Of a DNA stretch of 64,000 bases, positions 1 through 11,296 are shown one piece after another. The first letter of the stretch is position 1. The number at the start of each line of letters is the position of its first letter. Origin of the DNA: Amphiura filiformis (lineage: Eukaryota > Echinodermata > Ophiuroidea > Amphilepidida > Amphiuridae); the NCBI RefSeq assembly GCF_039555335.1, contig NC_092642.1, positions 16,893,208 through 16,957,207 on the forward strand, written 5' to 3'. The notes under the pieces are model-generated. The model ran no database searches, was not told the DNA's origin, and was given only the letters and a program-made list of their open reading frames with translations. Both the position numbers and the translations under genes were made by a program.

Positions 1-3
1 AGA

Positions 4-91
<88 letters not shown>

Positions 92-112
92 GACATCATC
101 ATCATCATCACT
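4..112. repeat. (CAT)n microsatellite
   Basis: About 29 uninterrupted CAT triplets run to about position 91. A one-unit interruption (cgacat) follows, then six more triplets. A second CAT tract lies at 19236-19309. There is no sign of coding use. Confidence 0.97.
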
Positions 113-120
113 TTCTACAT

Positions 121-1135
121 TTTTTCTAAACAACATAGGGCCTACCGTTTTAATAAGATTTTTTTCTTGGAATGCATGTAACTATAATTATTGTTTAGAG
201 CGTGATGAAATAAAACATCACGATTTTCATCACAAAACAAAGTAATAGGCCTACAAAAGAAATACATTTTTCAAGAGTGATTGAATAAAACATCACGATT
301 TTCATCACGGAACAAAGTAATACATAAGACATTGTTTGTTTGATTGCAATCAACCGCGACAGTTCGTCTCACACACATAACAATGCACTGCGATCAAATA
401 GGTTGATGACAACATTTGATTGAATGGACTGCACTGCGCCATGATTACGTGCACCGGTTCAAATCCTTTGTTTGGAGCCAATCAATAATTTCACGTACAG
501 CCTCTATGCAAATTAGAGTTTACACACGCTGCAGCTGGGGTAATCGACCGAAGCTTGTTGCCGTTAGTGATCGAATGCATGAGCTTATTTGCTTTACTGA
601 ATCGATTTACTGGATTAATTTCCTGTTAACTGGGTTTAATGCCACAAAGGTCGAATCGCCTTTGCCATGGACCATGACTGCATCATGTTGTAAAGGTAAG
701 AATAATAAAACTGGATCATAAAGTAGTCAGGGGGAATGTGGTTAGCCGTGGAATTTGAATGATTAAAACCTCCCACCTATCTAGGTACCGTACCCTTAGA
801 GCAAGAAAGGTCTTGATGGAAAAATCTGACGGGTGGCAGAGGGTGGCCATTTTGAGTTTCAAAATGGCCACTGTTTTGATATTTATTTTTACTATAACCT
901 GAGTTGCAAATATACTATGAGGCTAATTTTTGGTGGCAATACCCACATTTCCAATACTAACGAGTCCAGTCGACACGGTGCCAGATTGCTAGCCATCAAT
1001 TCAAGACTTATGACTGGATTTGAATGACCTTTCCTCAGTCCCACTGTGTAGGGTCTAATTGTTTGAGTCAAGTAGCAGTAGGGTGTGGTCTTCGTTCCAC
1101 TGCCAGACTTACGGATTTTTGATTTTGTTGACTTG
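121..1135. other. Intergenic or intronic sequence without a recognised gene
   Basis: Two short direct repeats occur near 203-240 and 280-312 (shared core AAACATCACGATTTTCATCA). An open frame ends at a phase-1 GTAAGA donor at 696, which would be compatible with the membrane exon at 1731. Its protein resembles nothing I know, so no exon is called. TAGGCCTA occurs near 246. Confidence 0.5.
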
Positions 1136-1335
1136 CAGAGGATGATTTAAGTACTACCCAACACCCCACTGGGTTAACCAGCATAGCATTGCAGTGTGAG
1201 GAAATATGACACCACTGCTCTGCTACTGCATAGAAGTGCATGGTTAAATTTGAAATGGGACAGTTATGTCAAAGTTATCCACAGAAGGTGTGAATTATCC
1301 TTTATACACACGTTACTTTTGTTCTGAAATCGACA
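1136..1335 (-). mobile_element. Truncated MITE with CAGAGGATGATTTAA end
   Basis: Starts with the same terminal sequence as the full copies at 25920-26297, 37948-38329 and 54500-54887. It follows them through the 'contains CCCAACAC... CTGAAATCGAC' interior and is lost near 1335, so the second end is missing. Orientation matches the 37948 copy and is opposite to the other two. Confidence 0.8.
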
Positions 1336-1730
1336 AGTTGTCTTAAATTGTAATGCTCCCGCCGCCACTGACGATCTTAAACCTAACCCAAAACTTGGCC
1401 AATTGAGTGTACATGCCCTTCCTTACGTTGAGTATGGGGCCTCCAAATTATGGCCTGGCCCAGGGCCCAAAAAAGGTAAATCCGGCCCTGCACTCGAAAT
1501 GACTATTTTTATTGCAACACCGGATTTGCTTGATCCATAATAACGTAGAAGGCATGGCCATTTATATATCAATAATTAGGCCTATATATTATAGTCTTTT
1601 CAAAACCTGCACAACACCGTCGAAAATATATCCAACTTGTTGAGGTCGAGTTTGGAATAGGCCACACTCTTTACTTTGAAACCTGATGATTAAATCTGCT
1701 GTTTCTTTTCATTTTTTTCCACTTGTACAG

Positions 1731-1960
1731 ATCCTACAGTGAAAAAGAAGGGTCCCCGTTCTACCGAAATCTTAATTGGATTATTTATCATGGTAGGCGC
1801 CATCTTGTTAACACGGTTAATCATATTATTAGTAGTATCATTTCACTGTGGAGTTCTTCCGGGTGCACAAGGAGCACGTGGAAGAGAGATTCAGAAAGGC
1901 ACGGGACCAGGTACAAGTACCAGCTACGGAGGAAACAAAGGGCCAGTAGTGAATGTTTGA
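1731..1960 (+). CDS. Last coding exon of a single-pass membrane protein (5' part not identified)
   Basis: A pyrimidine tract and acceptor (TTGTACAG) end at 1730, and the exon runs open to TGA at 1958-1960. Reading in phase 1 gives about 76 residues: a basic stretch (VKKKGPRS), a strongly hydrophobic segment of roughly 28 residues beginning TEILIGLFIMVGAILL, then a short polar Gly/Ser/Thr-rich tail ending in GPVVNV. The exon therefore encodes a transmembrane helix and a cytoplasmic tail of about 35 residues. The terminal VNV could be a PDZ-type ligand, which is inference only. An AATAAA lies about 90 bp downstream. The family is not recognisable, because the extracellular part lies upstream, probably outside the window. 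The phase-1 entry is typical of receptors built from Ig or FN3 modules, but nothing here proves that. Confidence 0.6.
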
Positions 1961-2048
1961 CGATGCCTCAACTACTAACTCTACGACTGCCAGTCATGGT
2001 CTTACACGAATGAATCATAATCCAAGCCAAAATGTCTATTAATTGAAC

Positions 2049-2054
2049 AATAAA
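2049..2054 (+). promoter_or_regulatory. Polyadenylation signal AATAAA
   Basis: AATAAA lies 89 bp after the stop of the membrane-protein exon (1731-1960) in AT-rich sequence and is the most likely 3'-end signal of that gene. Confidence 0.5.
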
Positions 2055-3224
2055 TACATCTTATAATATATTATTTCTTATAGATTATTAGCTCCCTAAT
2101 CATTGCTAATTGATGTTCACAATTATTGTTGATTACACAGCTATGTCTCCAAGTGTTACCCTCCATCCTCACCATCCTGATTTCCTTTCTGATGCAAAAA
2201 GCTTCATTATAAAGTGCACTTGTATTTTGTATTTTGTATCTTAAAATCCTTAGAAGTATTTCACTTTGATACATTAACATTAACATTATGTTCAGTCTCC
2301 AAAAGTGAAACTTAACATTTTATAGTGCTACATGTATTTCATACGTGGGTTTTATGATTCACAATAGTCAGTCATTTTTCGGCATAGAACAATAACATTA
2401 AAAACAAGTTAATACAATTTGCTTAATTCTATAATTATAATTGTATGCCATGTTTGATATTTTGCCTTTTTGATTTTGTCTTGCCAAACCCTGCCTGAGT
2501 TGGTTTTTAAGTTTAGATTCTTGTATTATTTGTTGTAGTTAAGTTTATAAACACAGTTGTCAAAGACATTATTGTAATAGTTTTATATCTTTTTATAACT
2601 TTCATATGTTAATAAGTGTTAATAAATATGTTATATTCAAAAGCAAACAATGTCTACGCTTTCATTTAATGTGGACTGTTAAAGTGGACATTTTCACGCC
2701 ATTAATTTTACATAATGTTATACGCTTATACCCATAATTATTAAAAACCGTTTCCCCCTATTTCAAATTCACAATTCGCAACTTTCCCAATTGATTAATA
2801 GGCCAGTAAAATCAGCTGAAAAGGTCAAACAAATTGCAACATGGAATTTTTTTGCGGAAAACATTTCTATTAGGTGCCCTTATCAATATACTAAAAGTCT
2901 ACCAAAATCAACCTCTGCGAAATATGGATAAATCGATTTTTTTCAAAATGGCCTCCAAAATGATTAAAATGGTGGACAAAATATAGAAAACGGACTCACT
3001 ATGTCACTTATTAGTAATAGTAACACGAGTCGTATGTTTCAAGCCATGCTTCGAGGGTCTGAAATAAGATTAATCACTTTTCCTCACTTGTAAGTTTTCA
3101 AAATGGCCGCCAAAATAGCTGGAACGGTCATTATTCCATCACTAAATATGGAATTAAATAATTAGCACTTGTAAACACAAACTGATAGTTTGGGCCCACA
3201 AGAAACCCTCTGTACCACAGAAAA

Positions 3225-4985
3225 AGGTTTTGACACCCCCAGAGGAACGGGGATGCCCGGTATCACCAAACCCTAACGACATATCGCCCCACCAACGCAC
3301 GTTTCTTGTGACCCTCTACGTGTGAACGTATGACAATCTTGAGGGATGGAACGCCTAAAACGCGGGTCAGTCTCAGTTCGTGAGAGGTAAGTATTATGTG
3401 CTTGCGTATCTCCCTCTCACTTCTGAGTGGGGTAAACACTGAGCAACTCTACTTACCTCCCACGATCTCTTTGATACGCGCAATGTACCCTCTCAGAGCC
3501 CTGACTGGGCGTGACGGTTTCATGGCATATACCCGCAATGAGAACCAGGTCAGGTAGGCACATCGGTTAACGAGTAAAGTCAGGGCATGATCTGGTTCTT
3601 GTCCAGGAACCGAGCCCGAGGAAGGATAGAGACTACCCCAGTGGTGAAGCGTAGGTGGTGCTCGTCTATAGACAGAACATGTACATAACTGACCAATGTC
3701 GACCGCAGGCTACTGCCATCAAGAACACAGTATTGAGTGTCAAGTCTTGCAACGAGAGAGGTCCTCCGTGGGTTCGAAGGCCTTGGGTAGATACTGCAAC
3801 ACCAGCATGAAGTCCCATTCTTGAACCAGGGAGCGAACTGGAGGTCTTTCTGTCACCATGCTCTTAATGAGGTCCGCAAGTGCTGGACTCGATAAGACCG
3901 TCACATACCCCACCTCCCCCCAAGTCATGATGAATCGCTAAAATGACAGTATTAAATGCTTAAGCGGTACGAGGCATACGGTCCCCGTGGTAAGAAAATC
4001 TGTGACTTGTAGAATCGGCGAAGTCGCGAATCGTAATTCTGTCTAGTTGACTGTTGCCTTGCCTTTCAGCAAGCGCAGCAACCGAATATTAATGGCCCGC
4101 TGTCTGGATGGACTGGCGGAAGTACGCCAAACAGTCAGGTGGAGGTTGTTAATCACCTCCATATGTACCTGGTGTCGGTGGCGTGGCGGAACTGTGAGAA
4201 GATCTACGCGGCATAGACGACTGACTGGTTCTCCCACGAGAAGATCCAGGAGGCGGAACAATCCACTGCTTGGGCCAGAGAAAGCGGCTCAGGAGTAATC
4301 AGTTCCAAGAATTCGCTACCTCCAGCAGAACCAAAAGGATCATGGCAATGGGAGGGAAGGCATTATACCGAATATGCCCTCCCAACTCTCCTGCATGGTG
4401 TCCCGGCCTAACGCCCTTAATCCCGGGTGAAGTATAAAGGCGGAAGCTAATGGTATGGGACGATCTAACCTCTGAAAGATGGACCGATACATGCATACTA
4501 CTGAGTGAGGTGCCACTCAATTAGACAAGAGAGATGAGGACTGACCCACCCCGACAAGCAATCGGCGAGTCAACCCCGTCCGAAGCTCCGTACCACCTCC
4601 ACTGACACTACAGAAGAAGGGACACTGTCTCCCTGCAATTCTGATAGCTGGGACTTTTGGTGCCCCCTCCCTGTTGATGTAAAACGCAACGGTCATGCTG
4701 TCATACTGAGTTGATTTATCCACCAGGAGAGGCAGGATTGGAGCTGCCGAGGGACCGGAATTATGAGGCTCAGAGGATGCCGCCACGCTTGCAACTGCCC
4801 GAGGAAGTATAGCTGTATCTCCACGCAAGTGGCAGCTCCGAACGCTGGCCAGCCCTAATAGGCGAAGCCACACCCGAGTCTGAACCGATGCCGCCTGCCT
4901 GATAATCAGAGCGCATAATCAAACATCAGCGATCCTCAAGCCGATGGGAGAGACCCGGACCCTGGCGAAGTATATCGTCGCCCCC
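3225..4985 (-). mobile_element. DIRS-type (tyrosine recombinase) retroelement fossil, partial and broken
   Basis: The minus strand shows segments typical of DIRS/Ngaro-like elements, in the expected order. First comes an RNase H-like region (about 4870-4520, with a D-S-M-T-V-A-F-Y-I-N core like the family's DNTTAVAYIN motif). Next is the linker resembling the family's 'AFPP...LI...VL' stretch (about 4520-4300). Last is a region like the start of the tyrosine recombinase (about 3930-3740, with an EWDFMLVLQYL core). The reverse transcriptase part is not seen. The copy is clearly defective with several breaks and is old. GC content is higher than in its surroundings. The edges are approximate. 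Confidence 0.65.
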
Positions 4986-5221
4986 AGAATTATTCAAGTG
5001 GAACAGTAAAAATAAGTTACAGTCATATTGCAGTCATGCTGACAATTAAATCACCTTTTCGAATCACCCCTGATTTATAGGCCTTTAGAATCGACCCTGT
5101 AGCTCTTTGTGGGAGAAATGTTTGACAACGTTGTATTGAATGTTATATTAGGACCGTCCATCTAATTACCATTCAAATATTTACTCTAAAGTATCCGATA
5201 CACATAATACGTGGATCATAA

Positions 5222-5938
5222 CTTACATATACTATTTTAATACTGATTCAGCTTCTATGGTGAAAAGTTGATTGCCCTGTCTGTATTCACAACTCATAAT
5301 GACGGTATTTGGGGGCCATTTTGAAATTTTGAACAAAAACTACGCAGACAAATAAATATTTATGAAACGGTAAGAGAATAAGAGCATTTGAAGGTCAAAA
5401 TGTCACCCAATTCCCACATGGACACTCATAAAATATTGATATCACAACTGTCTATTTTTTACGACATTTTGGCTGCCATTTTGAAAAAGTCAATTTTACA
5501 CATCTTTCGCAGAGGTTGATTTTGGTAGACTTCGAGTATGTTAAAATAGAGACTTAAGAGCAACATTTTCATAACTAACATGTACTATTTTAATACTGAT
5601 TCAGCTTCTATGGTGAAAAGTTGATTGCCCTGTCTGTATTCACAACCCATAATGAACGTATTTGGCGGCCATTTTGAAATTTTGAACAAAAACTACGCAG
5701 ACAAATAAATATTTATGAAACGGTTAGGGCATAAGAGCATTTATAAGTCAAAATGTCACCCAATTCCCATATGGACACTCATATAATATTGAAATCACAA
5801 CTGTCTATTTTTTACGACATTTTGGCTGCCATTTTGAAAAAGTCAACTTTACACATCTTTCGCAGAGGTTGATTTGGGTAGACTTTGAGTATGTTAAAAT
5901 AGAGATTTAAGAGCAACATTTTCCGAAAATAGAATTCA
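5222..5938. repeat. Two-copy tandem duplication, period 353 bp
   Basis: ACTATTTTAATACTGATTCA starts at 5231 and again at 5584. The following roughly 350 bp match with few differences (for example GGGGGCC versus GGCGGCC before ATTTTG). The duplication makes up the right arm of the foldback element. Confidence 0.9.
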
Positions 5939-5992
5939 TGTTGCAATTATTTTGACCTTTGGAGATTTTGGGGCTGATTTTTACTGGCCTAT

Positions 5993-6720
5993 AACCTATA
6001 CACAAAAAGATTGTTATGTTAACAGAGCACATCGGTGTCCTTTGTCTTGATTGTGTGTGGGGGTGTGTGTACACGAAGAACGCATTTGGCTTGAATAGGA
6101 GCTAAGTGCAACTTTTAAAAGTTAAAATCCTACTTGAAGCCACTTAAACGCCCATAACTCGACCAAATGATATCGTAGAGCAACAAAAGAGGTATCAAAA
6201 TGCGCAGCAGAAAGCTGCGCTTTATATACATTAAATAAGTTTTTGCTATATATTTCAGTTCCCGATAAATCTGACCATCTATAATCGTTTCGATACTTTA
6301 TTGGTTGAGTTTATATGGCCGGGCTATATGGATGTGCTACACACAAGGACAGTGGCTCAGATGAGACTCCACTATGCAGGTTGACACTTCCCGGCAAAAC
6401 TACTTCATGTGTGGACACCTGATGAGCTGTTGTCATTAATGCCATCCACGACCAACTGCCATCCCGTATAAACCAGAAACTTTGCGGGAAGACCAACCTG
6501 GGATTTTGCCAAGAGGACGACCAACCTGGGATCTTACTATCTATGCCATCACTATCACTACACACTGTTCCATATCCTAAACGGTTAACGGTTGCAGCTA
6601 CTCTCTGCAGAGTGGGAGATACAACTGGCGACACGAACGGACCCTGAAGATAAATTGATGGATAGTCGATAGATGGCTTGAGGCCCTTCATCGAAGTGGC
6701 AAATCAGAAGACTGCACAAA
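5993..6720. other. No recognised gene
   Basis: A minus-strand open frame of 126 codons (6691-6311) has no recognisable motif, no splice support and an ordinary composition. I see nothing else beyond AT-rich sequence and one TATATA-rich stretch near 6230. Confidence 0.4.
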
Positions 6721-6724
6721 TGAT

Positions 6725-7015
6725 TTTCTGTGAAGAGGTGTCGCATGTCATGGTGGGCCAAGAGGTGTCATGTCATAATTGGTCAAGAGATCCTGGTGGA
6801 TCAAGGGATGTAAGGGTGGTTGAAGTGATGTCTTGGTGGGATATTGTGTGTTATGGGTGAGTCAAGGGACGTCAGGATAGGTCAAACAGTACGTGTAATG
6901 GTGGGTTAAAGGGGGCCATTACTAATGGAGAGTCAAGGGTGTCATGTTGGCCATGGTGTGTCAAAAGGCTAATATGGTTGACCAAGTGGTGTCATGTTGG
7001 GTCAAAGAGTTTTAA
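6725..7015. repeat. Degenerate minisatellite, unit about 22-25 bp
   Basis: A loosely conserved unit resembling GTCATGTTGGGTCAAGAGGT recurs about a dozen times with many substitutions and indels. Examples lie near 6747, 6788, 6945 and 6990. It adjoins the better-conserved 88-bp minisatellite downstream. Confidence 0.65.
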
Positions 7016-7149
7016 ACGTCGTAGCAATTCGAATACTAGTACTGTAGTAAGCTCCACAAGTTTATTTTTGCTACTACTATTAACTGTAAGTAAACAATCT
7101 ATTTAATTTAAATTCAGCCTGCACCTAACACAAAAACCTCACAGTGCGC

Positions 7150-7770
7150 CATCATTGTGTTGCATTTAGCTCGTGTGTGGCATTGCGACACAACTTTAAT
7201 TGAAGGGATTCCCCGTTATTATGAAATTGACAGCTGTTAGAGATCCTTGTGGCATTTCGCTCGTGGGCATTGCCAAACAGCTTGAATTGAAGGGGATTCC
7301 CCGTTAGTATGAAATTGACAGCTGTTAGAGATCCTTGTGGCATTTCGCTCGTGGGCATTGCAAAACAGCTTGAATTGAAGGGGATTCTCCGTTAGTATGA
7401 AATTGACAGCTGTTAGAGATCCTTGTGGTATTTCGCTCGTGGGCATTGCAAAACCACTTGAATTGAAGGGGATTCCCCGTTAGTATGAAATTGACAGCTG
7501 TTAGCAGTGTGTTCATATTGTGTGGCATTTCGCGTGTGTGGCATTGCAAAACAGCTTGAATTGAAGGGGGGTTCCCCACCATTATGAAATTGAAAGCTGT
7601 TGGCAGTAGCTAGATCATTGTCAGACCTGATCATTGCGTGGCATTTCGCCCGTTAGTATGAAATTGACAGCTGTTGGCAGTAGCTAGATCATTGTGTGGC
7701 ATTTCGCTCGTGTGGCATATTGCAAAACATCTTGAATTGAAGGGGATGAAATTAACAGCTCAGCAGTATG
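7150..7770. repeat. Minisatellite, unit about 88 bp, six to seven copies
   Basis: The unit contains TGGCATTTCGCTCGTG, GCATTGCAAAACAGCTTGAA, GGGGATTCCCCGTTAGTATG and AAATTGACAGCTGTTAG. The central copies are nearly identical (starts spaced 85, 88 and 88 bp) and the outer copies are degraded or shortened. Because 88 is not a multiple of three, minus-strand open frames shift frame with each unit; they are by-products, not genes. GGGGATTCCCC is a short palindrome inside the unit. Confidence 0.93.
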
Positions 7771-8047
7771 ATTGGCAAGTTGATTTTATTAGTTTGTTGT
7801 AATTTTTTGGACATTCTAACATTTTCTGTGAATTTCCAGCACTGAGATCGTAGAGACCTAATATGGAACTACAGATTACTGGGTGTGTCATTGTTGAAGA
7901 GTCGAAGAGTTTTCATATTTTTCATTACCATGCTAAAAGGTGACTCTTCAAATGATCGATGTATTTCTGAAGAAATCGAAAAAAAGAATTTAGCAAAATG
8001 TCACCTACCAGGGTTTTGTCGGTATCCACGGGATGAAGCCGGGATGA

Positions 8048-8262
8048 ATTGTATAATGGTATGCACTTACAACAAAAAATAAAGCAATACATAAGGGGCG
8101 AAATAAATGAAAAGTACGAGGAAAAAATATAAGAAACCCTTCCCGCCACTAAAGAATTGTTAAAAATAAAATAAAGCCAAATCATAAAAATGTGAAATGT
8201 GCATGGTATACACAAAAATAGGGGGAATTACATAAAAAACACGAGTTATCATGTCAAGAATG
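8048..8262. repeat. Dispersed repeat, copy 1 (mate at 10650-10900)
   Basis: Shares a series of blocks with 10650-10900 in the same order: AAAATAAAGCAATA, AAGGGGC.AAAT, TATAAGA.CC, CTAAAGAATT and TGTCAAGAATGA. The copies are roughly 70-75 percent alike, so this is an old dispersed element. The TA-flanked MITE at 8278 starts just downstream of this copy. Confidence 0.6.
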
Positions 8263-8277
8263 ACGTAGTGGCATGTA

Positions 8278-9137
8278 CAGGGTGATTTAAAATGAACTGT
8301 ACCCAACTTCAAAAATTAAAATTAAATACTTACCGACATTTAAATAATTTGTGTTTGTAAGCTATAACGGGATAGTATGTTTCCTATTAATGGTGAAAAA
8401 TCATGTCTTTACCTCTAATGGTTTTGAAGAAAAGTACATTCTTAGAAAACACACCAAAACGATGTTGCACAATTTTATTCAAACTATCTGTTATACAGCA
8501 TTTTGCTCACTCAGCTGCCCTCAGACACTTTCAGTTTAACATAAATTGCGCATGTTTATTTAAAAATATTTAAAAAAAAGATGAATTGATAAATAAATAC
8601 AATTAAAATTAAATACTTACCGACATCTAAATAATTTTATATTACAAGCTGTAATAAGGTAGTAGGCTATGTTTCCTATTATTGGTGAAAACAAATCAGG
8701 TCTCAATTTCGAGTATATGGATATTGCACCAGCACCATTTCTATTTGAATTCAAATTTCCCTCTACAATTTCAAGTCAACGGGTCCTTCGCTTCGTTCTA
8801 ACATGTAATCTTTGGAAACCTGACATTGTAATTGAATATTATTGATTTAATAATGCAAAATAATTTTTTTAATTTGTCTTGGTTTTGCTGGTAGATGCAT
8901 TTTGTTACTGCGGTAGAGAACACTGATAAACTTACTTCCGTGTGTTGGTCTAAAATGGGATGATAACTTGAAAATGCGATATCTTCTGACTAAAACCACT
9001 TATTATCCAAATTCAAAATTTCTACTACAGAACACTGATCACTGCTTTCTATGATAGTATTTTTGATATGTATAATATCCGCAAATATATAACAAAAATT
9101 GGGTAAAGTTGGGTACAGTTCATTTTAAATCACCCTG
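8278..9137. mobile_element. Tc1/mariner-type non-autonomous element with TA target duplication
   Basis: The terminal inverted repeats begin CAGGGTGATTTAAAATGAAC and continue for about 32 bp to CCCAACTT. The right end is the exact reverse complement. Both ends are flanked by TA (8276-8277 and 9138-9139), the Tc1/mariner signature. The interior has a diverged direct duplication (AATTAAATACTTACCGACAT at about 8322 and 8607) and no transposase-like frame, so it is a MITE mobilised in trans. Confidence 0.85.
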
Positions 9138-9139
9138 TA

Positions 9140-10640
9140 TAATGTTAATTAAGCTTAATTAGTATGAACGTGTACTGTTTCCATCGGGATATGCACTAGA
9201 ACGGGAACACGGCACGCACTGGCAGTGTTGTTTCGGGATGCCGGAGACGGACCAGAATGCAATGAATTCGCAACGTATTGGCTTGCTTATTATGCTAATT
9301 ATTCATTCCCGTTTTCTCACATAGATGCATGAAGGGGACGATATTCGACATTGTTTATAAGCTTGAAGACTTCATTCCCCTTTAAGCGGCTAGGATAGTA
9401 AGTGAGTCTTCTCTCATTTTGCCTCATTAGTTTGGCTAAAAATGACCAGAAAACTTTCCTAAAAAACAGTACTGTTGTTTAATACTAATAAGGATATCCT
9501 TGCTATATTGTTCATGGTCTGGCATGTTACACATGCAATACTGCAACTTCAGGGTCTGACATGGCCTATTTTTAAACAGAAGTGGTCTCGAGATGGTAAC
9601 ATTTTTCCCGACACTCGCGGAAACGCTAGAACTCGCGTGGTTTAGTATACAACCAAGCTGAGTATTTAATATGTCTACATTATAAACTGAAAAATATATG
9701 TGTCGTGGGATCAACCCAAATGAGTACAAATACTATAATAATACGCTACAATATTCAATATAAGATCAATATGACCCTCCGGTGGGAATGTGTTTTCAAT
9801 TTTTCAATAAGTTAATTTTAGCGACAACGACTCGTATTGTGTTTATCATTTTATGTACGTATTAAAAATATGAATGAATTGCTGCACGTAGTATCATAGT
9901 ATGAACGTGTACTGGGGCGAACTGGTTGTCAGTCAATGTAATGGTATGGCGAAACGTCCTGTTTCCATCGGGATATCATAGTACAATCACAGCTGCTAGT
10001 CACTACTAATGCGGAAATACACATATCCGCACAAGATGCGTCTACAGTGTACATTGAACTTAAGCACGATATGCATGGGCTTTCATAATTATATTAAATC
10101 TAAAAACACATATCTAATATCAACAAGTTACAAGCTACGTTAATTTAATTAAGTAAGTTCTGCCATTTTCTTTTGGTACACACCAGGCCACCGGCACTCT
10201 ATACAAAACGCCTATCTCGATTTGGAGTCACTTGGCGCTAGTCTCGGGATTCAACAGGATTGTGACATCGGTCTCGCGTGATGAAGTAGCGCGATGAAGC
10301 AGTGGTAAGCAGTTATAAAATATGAAAACAAATTTGTGGTAATCACACAATATGTTCTAAAAGCTAATTAAACAACCTTTTTTGTCTGCGCATGAAAGGC
10401 CAGTAGTCACGTCGACTCACGTGACACAGCCCGCAGTTTTGCGATCGGAGTTGAAAGGTGCGTAACCACAGCATCATGAGCAACCCGCCAATTTTTTCAT
10501 TGTTGATAAGTTGTTGGTATCATATCACGTGGTTACCATTTTTCACATGCCCGGGGTAGGTAGGTAAGAAATGAAATAGGTGAATTCAAGATTCCGATAC
10601 CAGTTGCCAGTTGGCCCAGAAAAATAGATCAAAATATATT
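9140..10640. other. No recognised gene; short direct duplication
   Basis: AGTATGAACGTGTACT occurs at 9161 and 9899, and TGTTTCCATCGGGATAT follows each at different distances, so part of this region was copied locally. A minus-strand open frame (9729-9436) shows no motif. Nothing else is supported. Confidence 0.4.
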
Positions 10641-10649
10641 GTGGGCGCT

Positions 10650-10900
10650 ATAATGATATACACTTAAAACAAAAATAAAGCAATAGACAAGGGGCAAAAT
10701 AGATAAGAAGGATGACCTTATCTTGTCAAGCATGATACGAGGAATATGAAAAAATAATATAAGAGCCTATCCCCCCTAAAGAATTAATTAAAAATTAAAA
10801 GTCCATGATATACACTTGCAAAATTACAAAGAAATATTTCAGGGGCAAATTAAAAAGCATGATTTATTTTGTCAAGAATGATATTTGGTCGTAGTTATGT
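10650..10900. repeat. Dispersed repeat, copy 2 (mate at 8048-8262)
   Basis: Same block order as copy 1. This copy also contains an internal TTGTCAAG.ATGAT duplication. It lies just upstream of the kinase open frame and may overlap its 5' flank. Confidence 0.6.
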
Positions 10901-11296
10901 GGCGAAACGCAGGCCTTTGGTTTGAGGAGAGCTCCTACAGCTCTCCTTAAATGCTTTTGGTGTTACCTATAAATCACTACCCTTAAATGCATCATGGGAG
11001 CTGATGTTTATGATATGACTTCACCCAATAGTTTCGTAGAATTGAATTCACAAATTATGGCTAAATATCAGTCGAACATACTTGAAATCCGTATTGATAG
11101 ATTTTACCCAATTCAAAAGTACACTTTGGAAAGAAATTATAAAAATTGGTCAGATCGAGGATGCGTTGTTGTTGTTGTTGTGATGAATTCTTACAAGCAA
11201 AAAAAGATTTGCGTTAATCGTTTGAATATTTCTTCAACTATTATTGTTTCCAAAGAAACCCTTAATGACGGATACCCTTCGTAAACGTTTGGCAAA

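Larger units (their letters stand above)
2798..5992. mobile_element. Large foldback (long terminal inverted repeat) element
   Basis: The left end (ATAGGCCAGTAAAATCAGC) is repeated as its reverse complement at the right end. Similarity continues inward for roughly 200-350 bp, including a block with the reverse complement of 'TTCGCAGAGGTTGATTTTGG' and the motif CAAAATGGCNNCCAAAAT. The left arm is about 2798-3220 and the right arm about 5230-5992. The right arm is itself tandemly duplicated (period 353 bp). A DIRS-type fossil fills the centre. The arms have diverged visibly, so the structure is not recent. The target duplication is unclear; a TA is possible. Confidence 0.7.

Noticed and set aside
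416-695. Open frame ending in a phase-1 GTAAGA donor, possibly an exon upstream of 1731-1960
   Set aside because: The donor and phase fit, but there is no clear acceptor and the protein shows no domain or composition typical of an extracellular exon.
1440-1500. GGGCCC...CCGGCCCTG segment as the end of a hAT-type element
   Set aside because: Resembles the CAGGGCCGGATTTA end known from many animal genomes, but no second end or target duplication could be found.
6311-6691. 126-codon minus-strand open frame
   Set aside because: No recognisable domain. Length is not exceptional for 64 kb searched in six frames.
7152-7634. Four overlapping minus-strand open frames of 68-85 codons with similar peptides
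   Set aside because: They are the same 88-bp minisatellite read in shifting frames.
10994-11284. 96-codon open frame directly upstream of the kinase
   Set aside because: Contains a GTT microsatellite (poly-Val) and no motif. It ends in a stop 10 bp before the kinase ATG and is probably 5'UTR or chance.
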